A stretch of DNA of 64,000 nucleotides from Ferruginibacter sp. (GTDB lineage: Bacteria; Bacteroidota; Bacteroidia; Chitinophagales; Chitinophagaceae). Position 1 is the stretch's first letter. Each line of letters begins with the position of its first letter. The notes under the pieces are model-generated. The model was not told the DNA's origin, did not search any database, and worked only from the letters and a program-made list of their open reading frames with translations. Location of the stretch: assembly GCA_030831945.1 (NCBI GenBank), contig JAURKC010000030.1, positions 1 through 64,000 of the forward strand. Reading direction: 5' to 3'. A program made the position numbers and the translations under genes. Shown here in pieces: positions 37,435 to 46,879 of this stretch.

Positions 37435-38445
37435 ATGTTTTCTAAGGTATCTTTTATTGTTTTTTTTGTATGCCTAGTTTTTGTAGGGAATGCACAAATG
37501 AGTCGCTTTTCATTTACAGAATCAAAAATGGGGGCTCCATTTACTATTATTTTCTATTCAAACGATAGTATTCAGGCTGCTAGTATTGCTAAACGTTGTT
37601 TTGCCTTGGTAGACTCCTTCAACTTTATTTTTAGTGATTATATTGACTCGAGTGAGTTAAGTAAGTTAAGTAAATCAGCGGGTGTAAATTCTCTTCCAGT
37701 AGGTCTATCACCAGCGATGTATGATATTTTAATTCAATCTAAGAAAGCGTTCGAGTTGAGTGAGGGTGCTTTTGACATAACCATGGGGCCACTTTCTAAA
37801 TTATGGAGAAAGGCTAGAAGGCAGCATCAATTTCCAGCTGATTCAACGGTAAAGCGTATTCGAAATTTAATAGGGTTTGATAAACTGGTATTTGATACCT
37901 TACAAAAAACGATTCGATTAACCCAGGAGGGAATGCAATTGGATCTTGGAGGTATTGCCCAAGGGTATGTAGCTCAGAAAGTGATCAATTTTTTACATTC
38001 TCAAGGTGTTAATAATGCATTAGTAAATGCTAGTGGAGATATTGTTGTAAGCGGAGCTCCTATTAATAAAGATGGATGGGTGGTGGGAGTGAACATTCCA
38101 GAAAAAACAAATGAACTTCTGAATCAAAAATTAATGCTTAAAAATCGAGCCATTACCACCTCTGGGGATGCCTATCAGTATATTGAAAAAGATGGAATAA
38201 GGTATTCACATATCATCAATCCGGCTTCGGGCTATGGGGTTACTTTTCAACGAAATGTAACCGTTATAGCAGCAGATGGAACTACGGCAGATTGGCTGGC
38301 TACCGCTTGTAGTATATTGTCATTAAAAAAAGCTAAGAAACTTGCCTCCTTGCTGGGAGCAGAAGTGCTTATAGCAGAGATAAAAAGGGGCAGGTTACTA
38401 TTCAATTCAACTAAGGGATTTAGATTTTTCTGGAAACAAGAATAA
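37435..38445 (+). CDS. apbE: FAD:protein FMN transferase (ApbE)
   Basis: Secreted enzyme that attaches FMN covalently to Ser/Thr of target flavoproteins such as NqrC/RnfG-like domains. The 336-aa protein has a signal peptide (cleavage near GNAQ, residue 21) and family motifs LDLGGIAQGYVAQK (Mg/FAD site), VNASGDIVVSG, SHIINPASGYG and TTADWLATACS. No recognised FMN-acceptor protein is encoded beside it, so its client is elsewhere or unrecognised. It is followed after 57 nt by an SUMF1-type gene. Confidence 0.92.
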   Translation: MFSKVSFIVFFVCLVFVGNAQMSRFSFTESKMGAPFTIIFYSNDSIQAASIAKRCFALVDSFNFIFSDYIDSSELSKLSKSAGVNSLPVGLSPAMYDILIQSKKAFELSEGAFDITMGPLSKLWRKARRQHQFPADSTVKRIRNLIGFDKLVFDTLQKTIRLTQEGMQLDLGGIAQGYVAQKVINFLHSQGVNNALVNASGDIVVSGAPINKDGWVVGVNIPEKTNELLNQKLMLKNRAITTSGDAYQYIEKDGIRYSHIINPASGYGVTFQRNVTVIAADGTTADWLATACSILSLKKAKKLASLLGAEVLIAEIKRGRLLFNSTKGFRFFWKQE

Positions 38446-38502
38446 CGGTAATATTTGTTTTAATTATTTGCTTATCTTTCAGCTTCAATTAATTATTTTA
38501 TT

Positions 38503-39465
38503 TTGAAGCATTTTTTGTTATTATTTTCTGTTGTTTTTTCATTTGAATGGCTAACTGCTCAGACCTCCCCAGTTCCATTTTCAACTTATCAATTTAATGT
38601 TCCTGGTTCTCAAGTTCAGTGCAAGATGGTTCCAATTCAGGCGGGTAGTTTTTTAATGGGAAGTGCAGTCTCAGAAAAAGGTAGAGAAACTGACGAAGGT
38701 CCTCAGCGAAAAGTAACAATTGCTGCTTTTTGGATGGGTGCTTATGAAATGAGTAGAGATGAGTTTGATGTTTTTTATAAGGATGAGAATACAAGTGATA
38801 ATTCTACTGTAGATGCGATTACTAAACCCACACCTCAATATATTGATTTAACTTGGGGTATGGGTAAGGAGGGGGGCTATCCAGTAAATAGCATGTCACA
38901 GTATGCAGCGTTAATGTATTGTAGATGGCTGTATAATAAGACAGGTGATTTCTATAGACTTCCTACAGAAGCTGAATGGGAATATGCTTGTAGAGCAGGA
39001 TCAACCACTCGATTTTATTTTGGTAATGATGAAAAACAGCTGGGAAAATATGCGTGGTTTAAGGATAACAGTGAAGAAAAATATCAAAAGGCAGGAATGA
39101 AGTTGCCTAATGCTTGGGGGCTATACGATATGCTGGGTAATGTTAGCGAATGGACACTTGACCATTACGATGAAAAAAGAATGGCTGGTATGGGGCCGCT
39201 TTCTGATAATCCTTTTGTAGAGCCTCAAAAAGCTCGTTATCCAAAAGTGATAAGAGGTGGTGGATATACAGAAGAAGCGAATGAACTTAGAACAGCTAAT
39301 CGATCTAAGTCGGATCCGTTGATGAATCGTCGAGATCCTCAAATTCCTAAAAGTAAATGGTGGTTAACGGACGCACCTTCTGTTGGATTTCGAATTGTTC
39401 GTCCATTGGTCCAGCCTAGTGCGGATGAAATCAATGAATTTTTTAAAAAGTATTTAGGGAAATAA
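38503..39465 (+). CDS. SUMF1/FGE-sulfatase domain protein, TTG start
   Basis: The 320-aa formylglycine-generating-enzyme-like protein begins at TTG; this start is chosen because it gives a clean signal peptide (MKHFLLLFSVVFSFEWLTAQ) and no ATG begins the leader. Core motifs: IQAGSFLMGS (near 45), LPTEAEWEYACRAG (about 152-165), GLYDMLGNVSEW (about 206-217), and the C-terminal GFRIVRP. The residues corresponding to the copper-binding Cys pair of true FGE are not evident, so it is more likely a binding/structural member than a sulfatase activator. No sulfatase is nearby. Confidence 0.87.
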   Translation: MKHFLLLFSVVFSFEWLTAQTSPVPFSTYQFNVPGSQVQCKMVPIQAGSFLMGSAVSEKGRETDEGPQRKVTIAAFWMGAYEMSRDEFDVFYKDENTSDNSTVDAITKPTPQYIDLTWGMGKEGGYPVNSMSQYAALMYCRWLYNKTGDFYRLPTEAEWEYACRAGSTTRFYFGNDEKQLGKYAWFKDNSEEKYQKAGMKLPNAWGLYDMLGNVSEWTLDHYDEKRMAGMGPLSDNPFVEPQKARYPKVIRGGGYTEEANELRTANRSKSDPLMNRRDPQIPKSKWWLTDAPSVGFRIVRPLVQPSADEINEFFKKYLGK

Positions 39466-39565
39466 TTTACTTTTAAAAGAAAATTATTTTATTTCAAATT
39501 GAAAAACGTTCATAAATTTTTTTACTCATTTTTTAATTATACATTGATCATTTAAATTAATTATT

Positions 39566-40918
39566 ATGAAAAACGATGCTTCAAAACTTAGTAATTCTAA
39601 TCGTAGAGAATTCTTACGTCAGGGTTCAATGCTAGCTGGCGGATTAATTGCAGCTCCTCTTATTACGAATGCCAATTATTTTTCTGGTGCTGATGATGTG
39701 ATTAAGATCGCCCTAGTGGGTTGTGGTGGTCGTGGAACTGGTGCTGCTTCTCAAGCATTGCTTAGTAAGCAAAATGTTAGAATAGTTGCAATGGCAGATG
39801 CCTTTAGAGATAATTTAGATAATTGCTACCAATCTTTAACGAGTGATGAAATGGCTGAATCTATTGGTGGTAAGGCTATTTTAAAAACAAGGGTAGATGT
39901 TCCAGAAGAAAGAAAATTCACTGGCTTTGACGCTTATCTAAAAGCATTTGAATTTGCTGATGTGGTATTGTTAGCAACTCCTCCAGGTTTTAGACCTATT
40001 CATTTTGCTGAAGCAATCAAACAAAATAAGCACGTGTTTATGGAAAAGCCAGTTGCTACCGATCCGGCTGGTATTCAAAGTGTATTGGCAACTGCTGCAA
40101 TCGCTAAACAAAAGAAATTAAATGTGGTGGTTGGCTTACAACGTCATTACCAAAATTCTTATCGTGAACTTTTTAAAAGAAAGGAACTAATTGGTGATAT
40201 CACTTCTATGCAAGCATGGTGGAATAATGATGGGGTATGGGTTAGACCTAGAAAAGCTGGTCAAACAGAAATGGAATATCAAATGCGTAACTGGTATTAC
40301 TTTAACTGGTTGTGTGGAGATCATATTACAGAACAGCATGTACATAATCTAGATGCCGTTAACTGGTTTAAAGGAGGCTATCCTGTGAGAGCGCAAGGAA
40401 TGGGTGGTAGACAAGTGAGAAAAGGAAAAGAGCATGGAGAAATCTTTGATCATCATTATGTAGAATACACTTATGCTGATGGAAGTATTTTAAATAGCCA
40501 ATGTCGTCATATACCTGGTACTACTAGTAAAGTGGATGAATTGATAGTAGGAACAAAAGGTAAAATTCAGGCAGGTGCTGCTAATATCCTTGATCACAGC
40601 GGTAAAGTATTATATCAATTTGATAAAAAAACTGAAAACAATCCTTACCAAGCTGAGCACGTGGAGTTGTTTGCTGCAATCGCAAAAGGTGAGTATAAAT
40701 TTGCTGATGCGGAAAATGGTGCTAAAAGTACCATGACTTCAATCCTTGGTAGAATGGCTACTTATACTGGTCAAAGGATAGAGTGGGAAAAAGCAATTAA
40801 TTGCGGACTTGATATTCATCCAAAAGTATACAGTTTTGATGCGATGCCTCCATTGCTTCCAAATGCAGATGGATTTTATCCAATTGCTGTGCCTGGGGTA
40901 ACCAAGTATACTATGTAA
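39566..40918 (+). CDS. Gfo/Idh/MocA oxidoreductase with Tat signal (B)
   Basis: The 450-aa protein has the Tat motif NRREFLRQ (12-19) and a hydrophobic region, Rossmann motif GCGGRGTG (52-59), and EKP (160-162). The C-terminal domain contains CGDHITEQHVHNLD. This is the third family member in the window and the second exported one. It may act with the GMC and DUF1080 proteins on periplasmic sugars. A terminator follows. Confidence 0.92.
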   Translation: MKNDASKLSNSNRREFLRQGSMLAGGLIAAPLITNANYFSGADDVIKIALVGCGGRGTGAASQALLSKQNVRIVAMADAFRDNLDNCYQSLTSDEMAESIGGKAILKTRVDVPEERKFTGFDAYLKAFEFADVVLLATPPGFRPIHFAEAIKQNKHVFMEKPVATDPAGIQSVLATAAIAKQKKLNVVVGLQRHYQNSYRELFKRKELIGDITSMQAWWNNDGVWVRPRKAGQTEMEYQMRNWYYFNWLCGDHITEQHVHNLDAVNWFKGGYPVRAQGMGGRQVRKGKEHGEIFDHHYVEYTYADGSILNSQCRHIPGTTSKVDELIVGTKGKIQAGAANILDHSGKVLYQFDKKTENNPYQAEHVELFAAIAKGEYKFADAENGAKSTMTSILGRMATYTGQRIEWEKAINCGLDIHPKVYSFDAMPPLLPNADGFYPIAVPGVTKYTM

Positions 40919-40945
40919 TTGGGCTGATTTAGTTTATAAATTTTT

Positions 40946-40993
40946 AACACCCTATTGCTGGCTAATTTAGCTTACAGTGATAGGGTGTTTTTA
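40946..40993 (+). terminator. Terminator after Gfo/Idh (B)
   Basis: AACACCCTAT (40946-40955) and ATAGGGTGTT (40980-40989) form a 10-bp stem with a large partly self-paired loop, followed by T-run. Confidence 0.82.
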
Positions 40994-41089
40994 ACTTTTC
41001 GATATTCTTTATCAATAGAATTGTAAAAAAACTTTAGGATGGTTTACTTTAAAAAAGTTTTATAATTAAAAAAAATAAAAAATAATATT

Positions 41090-42031
41090 GTGCAGATAGT
41101 TATTACAGATGGATACACACTTAATCCTGGAGATCTGAGTTGGGATGCTTTTAATTCTTTAGGAGAGGTAGTTTATTATGACCGAACGGCTAGTAACCAA
41201 ATGGTGGAGAGATGCAAAAATGCACAGGTAATTATTACCAATAAAACTCCTGTTAATGCAGATGTAATCGATGCTGCAAAGGAGCTAAGATTAATTGCGG
41301 TTACGGCTACTGGTTATAATATGGTAGATGTTGCGGCTGCAAAAAAAAGAGGTATTCTTGTTTGTAATGTACCCGATTATGGAACCTATTCTGTAGCTCA
41401 ACATACCTTTGCAATGTTATTAGAACTTACTAATCAGGTAGGTCTTCATGCTGCTTCTGTAAAGTCAGGAGATTGGGCTAGATCAGCAGATTGGTGCTAT
41501 ACTAAAAGCCCCATTAAAGAGTTGAAGGATAATACGATAGGAATAATTGGTTTAGGAAAAATAGGTATCCAAATGGCTAAAATAGCTATGGCATTTGGAA
41601 TGAAAGTCATTTATTACCGGGGTAAAAAAGGAGAGGAGAATTTTACTGAAGTAAGTTTAACTGAATTATTTACTCAGTCAGATTTTATTTCCATTCATTG
41701 TCCTCTTAAACCAGATAATCATAGTTTAGTTAATAAAGAATTGTTGGCTTTAATGAAACCAACTGCCTACTTAATTAATGCATCTAGGGGACAATTAATT
41801 GTTGAGCAAGATTTAGCAGATGCTTTATTGCAAAATAAAATTGCGGGTGCTGCGCTCGATGTTTTAAGTTCAGAACCTCCCTCTCCCGACAATCCATTAA
41901 TTGGTCTGGCTAATTGTATTATTACTCCTCACAACGCCTGGATAAGTTTTGAGGCTAGGACCCGCTTAATGAAAACTACCTTTCAAAACGTTTCCGCAAT
42001 GATTGAGGGCAATCCAATAAATATGGTATAA
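41090..42031 (+). CDS. D-2-hydroxyacid dehydrogenase (hydroxypyruvate/glyoxylate reductase-like)
   Basis: NAD(P)H-dependent reductase of 2-keto acids, 313 aa, cytoplasmic. The Rossmann motif GLGKIG (154-159) and the catalytic triad R233 (ASRG), E262 (SSEPP) and H281 (TPHNAW) are all present. GTG start at 41090. With glycerate 2-kinase and the hydroxypyruvate-isomerase-like protein of the window, a hydroxypyruvate to glycerate role is plausible, but the genes are far apart. The specific keto acid is not decided by sequence. Confidence 0.9.
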   Translation: MQIVITDGYTLNPGDLSWDAFNSLGEVVYYDRTASNQMVERCKNAQVIITNKTPVNADVIDAAKELRLIAVTATGYNMVDVAAAKKRGILVCNVPDYGTYSVAQHTFAMLLELTNQVGLHAASVKSGDWARSADWCYTKSPIKELKDNTIGIIGLGKIGIQMAKIAMAFGMKVIYYRGKKGEENFTEVSLTELFTQSDFISIHCPLKPDNHSLVNKELLALMKPTAYLINASRGQLIVEQDLADALLQNKIAGAALDVLSSEPPSPDNPLIGLANCIITPHNAWISFEARTRLMKTTFQNVSAMIEGNPINMV

Positions 42032-42124
42032 TTGAATTAATTTTAAACGGTCAAATTTTAGTTTGCTTTTCAAACAGAACTATGCTTCTAATTACTTGAC
42101 TAATCACTTATTTAAAACCAACCA

Positions 42125-43000
42125 ATGAAAAAAATTATTTCTTTCTTTTTACTTTTATCAATTTCAGCGATTGCAATTTCTCAGGGTAAAACCATGGAAA
42201 GTTTAACTATACAGAGTAAGGTTTTAGGTAAAGCCGTGAGGTACTCAATATACCTTCCTTCGGATTATGAAACTTCTCAAAGAAAATATCCGGTATTGTA
42301 TTTATTACATGGTTATTCTGATGATGAAACTGGCTGGGCTCAATTTGGTGAGGTTCAAAAAATTGCTAACGAAACTATTTCAAAAGGGGATGCAACTCAA
42401 ATGATCATTGTTATGCCCGACGCAGGTGTTTCTTGGTATATTAATGATGCAGCAGGAAAAGTTAAATATGAAGATTTTTTTATCAATGAATTTATCCCAT
42501 TCATTGATTCTATTTATAAAACAAGAAATAAAAAACAGTACAGAGCAGTCGCAGGACTTTCAATGGGAGGGTATGGATCTTTTATTTATGCAATGAAACA
42601 TCCTGATCTTTTTTCAGCTTGTGCTCCATTAAGTGCTGCTTTTTGGAATGATAATCAAATTATGGAAATGCCTGATAACGGTTGGAAAAATTATAAACTC
42701 AATGAATTGTTTGGTACTGATATGGCTGGAAAAAATCGGCTCACAGAAACCTGGAATAAAAATTCAGTGCTAAAGTTGGCATCAACTGTTTCGGTAGAAA
42801 AATTGAATCAGGTTCGCTATTATATTGACTGTGGAGATGATGATATGCTAGTAAAAGCAAATATGGAACTGCATTCAATTTTTTTAGATAGAAAAGTAAA
42901 GCATGAATTCAGGGTTAGAGACGGTGCGCATAACTGGCCTTACTGGAGATCAGCGCTTCCTGAAGTACTTAAGTTTATAAGCGAAAGTTTTCACCGATAA
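42125..43000 (+). CDS. Secreted alpha/beta hydrolase, esterase D/CE1-like
   Basis: The 291-aa protein has a signal peptide (cleavage near AISQ, residue 20) and a serine-esterase fold: oxyanion loop YLLHGYSDDE, nucleophile S146 in GLSMG (144-148), acid in the DCGDDD cluster (about 236-240), and H269 in DGAHNW. Such enzymes deacylate plant-derived sugars (acetyl or feruloyl esters). Directly upstream of xylB/xylA, it may remove acyl groups from xylan fragments; this is context inference. Confidence 0.88.
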   Translation: MKKIISFFLLLSISAIAISQGKTMESLTIQSKVLGKAVRYSIYLPSDYETSQRKYPVLYLLHGYSDDETGWAQFGEVQKIANETISKGDATQMIIVMPDAGVSWYINDAAGKVKYEDFFINEFIPFIDSIYKTRNKKQYRAVAGLSMGGYGSFIYAMKHPDLFSACAPLSAAFWNDNQIMEMPDNGWKNYKLNELFGTDMAGKNRLTETWNKNSVLKLASTVSVEKLNQVRYYIDCGDDDMLVKANMELHSIFLDRKVKHEFRVRDGAHNWPYWRSALPEVLKFISESFHR

Positions 43001-43079
43001 TATATTAATCGATAATGAACTTTTTAAACTTTATTTTTTTAAAAATCAATTGTATTTTAGCAATCTATAAATCTTAATC

Positions 43080-44543
43080 ATGCTTTTATTAGGTATTGAT
43101 ATCGGTACTTCGTCTATTAAAGTTTCCATCGTTGATGCGCAAACGCAAAATTGCGTGGCTACCGCACAATATCCAGATACTGAGACGGGAATTACATCCC
43201 ATCAAAAAGGTTGGGCTGAGCAAAGTCCTGACATGTGGTGGGAAAATGTTCAGCAAGCGATTCTTAAAGCGAATGCTACAAAAAAATACAACCCAGCAGA
43301 TATAAAAGCTATAGGAATTGCTTATCAAATGCATGGTTTGGTTTGCGTAGATAAACAGCAGCGTGTTTTGCGAGATAGCATTATCTGGTGTGATAGTAGG
43401 GCAGTTGAAATTGGTAATCGTGCCTTTGATACCATTGGTCATGAACGCTCTCTAAAACATTTATTAAATTCTCCTGGAAATTTTACTGCTGCTAAGCTTG
43501 CATGGGTAAAAGAAAATGAACCGGCTACTTTCGCATTGATTGATAAAATAATGTTGCCGGGTGATTTTATTGCTATGAAACTTACAGGCGATATTACCAC
43601 TAGTATTGCTGCATTGAGTGAAGGTGTATTCTGGGATTTTAAAGAACAGGAACTTTCAAAAGATGTTTTTAATTATTTTGGATTTGATCAATCGATTATT
43701 CCTGAAATAAAAGAAGTATTTACTACTCATGGGAATATTTCAGCTGCTGTTGCCAATCAATTGTCATTACAACCAGGCATACCTGTTACTTACAAAGCCG
43801 GAGATCAGCCCAATAATGCATTATCCTTAAATGTGTTAGAACCGGGCGAAGTGGCCGCTACAGCAGGAACTTCTGGTGTTATCTATGGAGTAACTGATCA
43901 GTTGGTTTTTGATCAGCAATCAAGGATAAATAGTTTTGCGCATGTGAATTATGTAGCGCATCAAAAAAGAATTGGTGTACTGCTTTGTATTAATGGAACG
44001 GGTATTTTAAACAGTTGGATAAAAAAAGTAACTGGTAATATTTATTCTTATCAGCAGATGAATGAAGCGGCTGCTACTGTTGCTGCCGGAAGTGATGGAT
44101 TAAAGATGCTACCCTTTGGTAATGGAGCAGAAAGAATGTTAGGTAACCAACTACTACAAAGTCATATTCATCAGATTGATTTTAATGTTCATGGTCCAGC
44201 TCATTTATTTAGAGCTGCTCAAGAAGGAATAGCTTTTGCATTTCGATATGGGGTAGATATTATGCGAGAAAATGGTATGCAACCTTCTGTTATTCGTGCT
44301 GGTAAAGCTAATATGTTTTTAAGCGATGTATTTACAAATTGTTTTGTAAACGCTACTAATATTCCAGTAGAACTGCATGATTGTGATGGCAGTGTGGGTG
44401 CAGCAAAAGGAGCTGGAATAGGCCTTGGTTTTTATATTTCACCAAAGGATGCATTTAGCAATGCTGTTCCAATTGATTGGGTAGAACCAACGCAAAGTAA
44501 ATTATATGATGAATTGTATAGTGAGTGGAAGGAATTGATTTAA
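43080..44543 (+). CDS. xylB: Xylulokinase
   Basis: Phosphorylates D-xylulose to xylulose 5-phosphate. The 487-aa FGGY kinase has the N-terminal phosphate-binding loop GIDIGTSSIKVSIVDA, the substrate loop EQSPDMWW, YQMHGLV, the catalytic Asp in YKAGDQPNNA, and the second ATP loop TAGTSGVIYG. It precedes xylA by 102 nt in the same direction. FGGY enzymes vary in substrate, but the xylA neighbour makes xylulokinase the clear choice. Confidence 0.95.
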   Translation: MLLLGIDIGTSSIKVSIVDAQTQNCVATAQYPDTETGITSHQKGWAEQSPDMWWENVQQAILKANATKKYNPADIKAIGIAYQMHGLVCVDKQQRVLRDSIIWCDSRAVEIGNRAFDTIGHERSLKHLLNSPGNFTAAKLAWVKENEPATFALIDKIMLPGDFIAMKLTGDITTSIAALSEGVFWDFKEQELSKDVFNYFGFDQSIIPEIKEVFTTHGNISAAVANQLSLQPGIPVTYKAGDQPNNALSLNVLEPGEVAATAGTSGVIYGVTDQLVFDQQSRINSFAHVNYVAHQKRIGVLLCINGTGILNSWIKKVTGNIYSYQQMNEAAATVAAGSDGLKMLPFGNGAERMLGNQLLQSHIHQIDFNVHGPAHLFRAAQEGIAFAFRYGVDIMRENGMQPSVIRAGKANMFLSDVFTNCFVNATNIPVELHDCDGSVGAAKGAGIGLGFYISPKDAFSNAVPIDWVEPTQSKLYDELYSEWKELI

Positions 44544-44608
44544 TTTAATAAGATTAGTAGTAACAATTAATGTATAACTATTTTTTAAAATAAATTTCTA
44601 AACATCTT

Positions 44609-44628
44609 TATCCAATATATAGTGGATA
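44609..44628. promoter_or_regulatory. Inverted repeat before xylA
   Basis: TATCCA (44609-44614) and TGGATA (44623-44628) separated by 8 nt lie 18 nt upstream of the xylA ATG. It could be an operator or a weak leader hairpin masking translation. The arms are short, so chance is possible. Confidence 0.35.
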
Positions 44629-44645
44629 GGGGCAAATAAAAACAT

Positions 44646-45974
44646 ATGTCAGTAGTAACCGGAAACAAAGAATTTTTTAAAGGCATCTCTCAGGTTAAGT
44701 TTGAGGGTGTAGGAAGTGATAATCCTTTAGCGTATAGATGGTATGATGAAAATAAGATAGTAGCAGGTAAGCCTATGAAAGATTACTTGCGTTTTGCTTG
44801 TGCCTATTGGCATTCTTTTGTTGGTAATGGTGCAGATCCATTTGGAGAAGCTACTCATTTGCATCCATGGAATGAAAAAGCCGACGCAGTTGAAAGAGCA
44901 AAGGATAAAGCAGATGCTGCTTTTGAATTTATTACCAAATTAGGACTTCCTTATTATTGTTTTCATGATGTGGATGTGGTAGATTATACCAACGATGTAT
45001 TGGATAATGAAAAGCGATTACAATCGGTGACTGCTTATCTTAAGCAAAAGCAAGCGGATAGTGGGGTTAAATTATTGTGGGGTACGGCTAATTTATTTTC
45101 TAATAGAAGGTATATGAATGGGGCTTCTACGAATCCTAATTTTCATGTATTAGCTCATGCAGGTGCACAGGTGAAAGCTGCATTGGATGCTACGATCGAA
45201 TTAAAAGGTGAGAACTATGTTTTTTGGGGAGGCCGCGAAGGATATATGAGTTTATTGAATACCAACATGAAAAGGGAGAAAGAGCATCTTGCGAAGTTTC
45301 TACATGTTGCAAAAGATTATGCGCGTAAAAATGGATTTAAAGGAACTTTTTTTATTGAACCCAAGCCTTGTGAACCTAGTAAGCATCAATATGATTATGA
45401 TTGCGAAACTGTAATCGGATTTTTACGTCAATATGATTTGTTGAATGATTTTAAAATTAATATTGAAGTAAATCATGCAACATTAGCTGGACATACTTTT
45501 CAGCACGAATTGCAGGTAGCTGCTGATGCTGGTATGTTAGGAAGTATGGATGCTAACAGAGGAGATTATCAAAATGGATGGGATACCGATCAGTTCCCTA
45601 ATAATATTAATGAATTAGTAGAGTCTATGTTGGTGATTCTTGAAGCAGGAGGATTTGCAGGAGGAGGAATTAACTTTGATGCTAAGATCAGAAGAAATTC
45701 AACTGATGTGGCTGATTTATTTCATGCACATATTGGCGGGATAGATTCTTTTGCTAGAGCATTGATTATAGCAGATAATATTCTTAGTAATAGCGAGTAT
45801 AAAAAATTGCGTATCGACCGTTATGCTAGTTATGATGGTGGAAAAGGGAAATCTTTTGAAGAGGGTAAGTTATCCTTAGAAGATCTTCGATCTTTTGCAC
45901 TTGAAAATGGTGAGCCAGCAACTATAAGTGGTAGACAAGAATATTTTGAAAATATAATCAATCGATTTATATAG
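44646..45974 (+). CDS. xylA: Xylose isomerase
   Basis: Interconverts D-xylose and D-xylulose (also glucose/fructose) with two divalent metals. At 442 aa it is the long (class II) form. Active-site residues: H107 and D110 (FHDVD), E238 and K240 (FIEPKP), then the Glu/His of [12 protein letters not shown] and the Asp cluster in [18 protein letters not shown]. With xylB and the SSS transporter it makes a complete xylose uptake and entry block. Confidence 0.98.
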   Translation: MSVVTGNKEFFKGISQVKFEGVGSDNPLAYRWYDENKIVAGKPMKDYLRFACAYWHSFVGNGADPFGEATHLHPWNEKADAVERAKDKADAAFEFITKLGLPYYCFHDVDVVDYTNDVLDNEKRLQSVTAYLKQKQADSGVKLLWGTANLFSNRRYMNGASTNPNFHVLAHAGAQVKAALDATIELKGENYVFWGGREGYMSLLNTNMKREKEHLAKFLHVAKDYARKNGFKGTFFIEPKPCEPSKHQYDYDCETVIGFLRQYDLLNDFKINIEVNHATLAGHTFQHELQVAADAGMLGSMDANRGDYQNGWDTDQFPNNINELVESMLVILEAGGFAGGGINFDAKIRRNSTDVADLFHAHIGGIDSFARALIIADNILSNSEYKKLRIDRYASYDGGKGKSFEEGKLSLEDLRSFALENGEPATISGRQEYFENIINRFI

Positions 45975-46008
45975 TGAATGGTGAATGGGCAATGGTGAAT
46001 AGTAATTA
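45974..46008. repeat. GTGAATG/GGCAATG heptad array after xylA
   Basis: Right after the stop codon come consecutive 7-nt units GTGAATG, GTGAATG, GGCAATG, GTGAATA, GTAATTA. The unit resembles, in the opposite orientation, the TGACCAT heptads of the rpoB-rpoC spacer. It probably belongs to a dispersed intergenic repeat family; function unknown. Confidence 0.6.
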
Positions 46009-46141
46009 ATTAATTTATTCATTGTTTCTAACTAAAACTTTCTGTTCGCAGCTTTTTCAAATTTTTGTAAAATTGAACTGGGTAATTACTGTGTGAAATA
46101 CCTTATTTAAAATGAATGTATAATATCCAATAATATTTATA

Positions 46142-46795
46142 ATGCAATCCTCTACTGCTTTTTTATTTGATTTAAATGGAACCATGGTAGATGATATGCA
46201 TTATCATATCAAAGCTTGGCATAAAATCCTTACTGACCTAGGTGCAAATTTAACTTTGCAACAAATGAAGGAAGAGTGCTATGGTAAAAATGACGAATTG
46301 CTAGAGAGAATTTTCCCTGGTCGTTTTACAATGGAAGAAAAAAAGACCATGTCTATTGACAAAGAATCTACTTATCAAAAAGTTTATCAACCTGATCTTG
46401 CTTTAATTAAAGGATTGGATACTTTTTTAAATTCTGCTACTGCTAATGGAATTCAAATGGCGATTGGTTCTGCAGCTATTCAGATGAATATCGATTTTGT
46501 GATTGACGGATTAAATATTCGTCCTTTCTTTAAATCAATTGTAAGTGCAGATGATGTTATTTACAGTAAACCTCATCCCGAAACTTATTTAAAATGTTCT
46601 GATCAGTTGAAAGTTGATCCTCAAAACTGTATCGTGTTTGAAGATGCTTTAAAGGGAGTAGCAGCGGCTCAAAATGCAGGTATGCAGACGGTAGTGTTGA
46701 CTACTATGCATGCGCAGGAGGAGTTTAGTGAATTTAATAATATTCTTTGCTTTATAAAAGATTATACAGATCCACAATTGAATCAATTTTTCTAG
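46142..46795 (+). CDS. HAD family, beta-phosphoglucomutase-like, with DxN in motif I
   Basis: The 217-aa HAD protein has a helical cap between motifs I and II like beta-phosphoglucomutase. Motif I reads FDLNGTMVDDM: the nucleophile D10 is present but the second Asp, the general acid/base, is N12. Motif II (IGSAA), motif III (SKPHPETY Lys) and motif IV (FEDALKGVAAA) are intact. The change at N12 argues against ordinary mutase or phosphatase chemistry, though relatives with this substitution may exist. Placed between xylA and the sugar transporter; the physiological substrate is unclear. Confidence 0.85.
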   Translation: MQSSTAFLFDLNGTMVDDMHYHIKAWHKILTDLGANLTLQQMKEECYGKNDELLERIFPGRFTMEEKKTMSIDKESTYQKVYQPDLALIKGLDTFLNSATANGIQMAIGSAAIQMNIDFVIDGLNIRPFFKSIVSADDVIYSKPHPETYLKCSDQLKVDPQNCIVFEDALKGVAAAQNAGMQTVVLTTMHAQEEFSEFNNILCFIKDYTDPQLNQFF

Positions 46796-46879
46796 AGGCT
46801 ATATTTTGTAATTGTACTATTTTTAATTTGTTGTAGTAATAATTTTTTTGATGCCATTTTTAACGATTAAAATTTTAGT

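Noticed and set aside
45974..46008. Heptad array considered as a CRISPR remnant
   Set aside because: Units are 7 nt without spacers; no Cas genes in the window.
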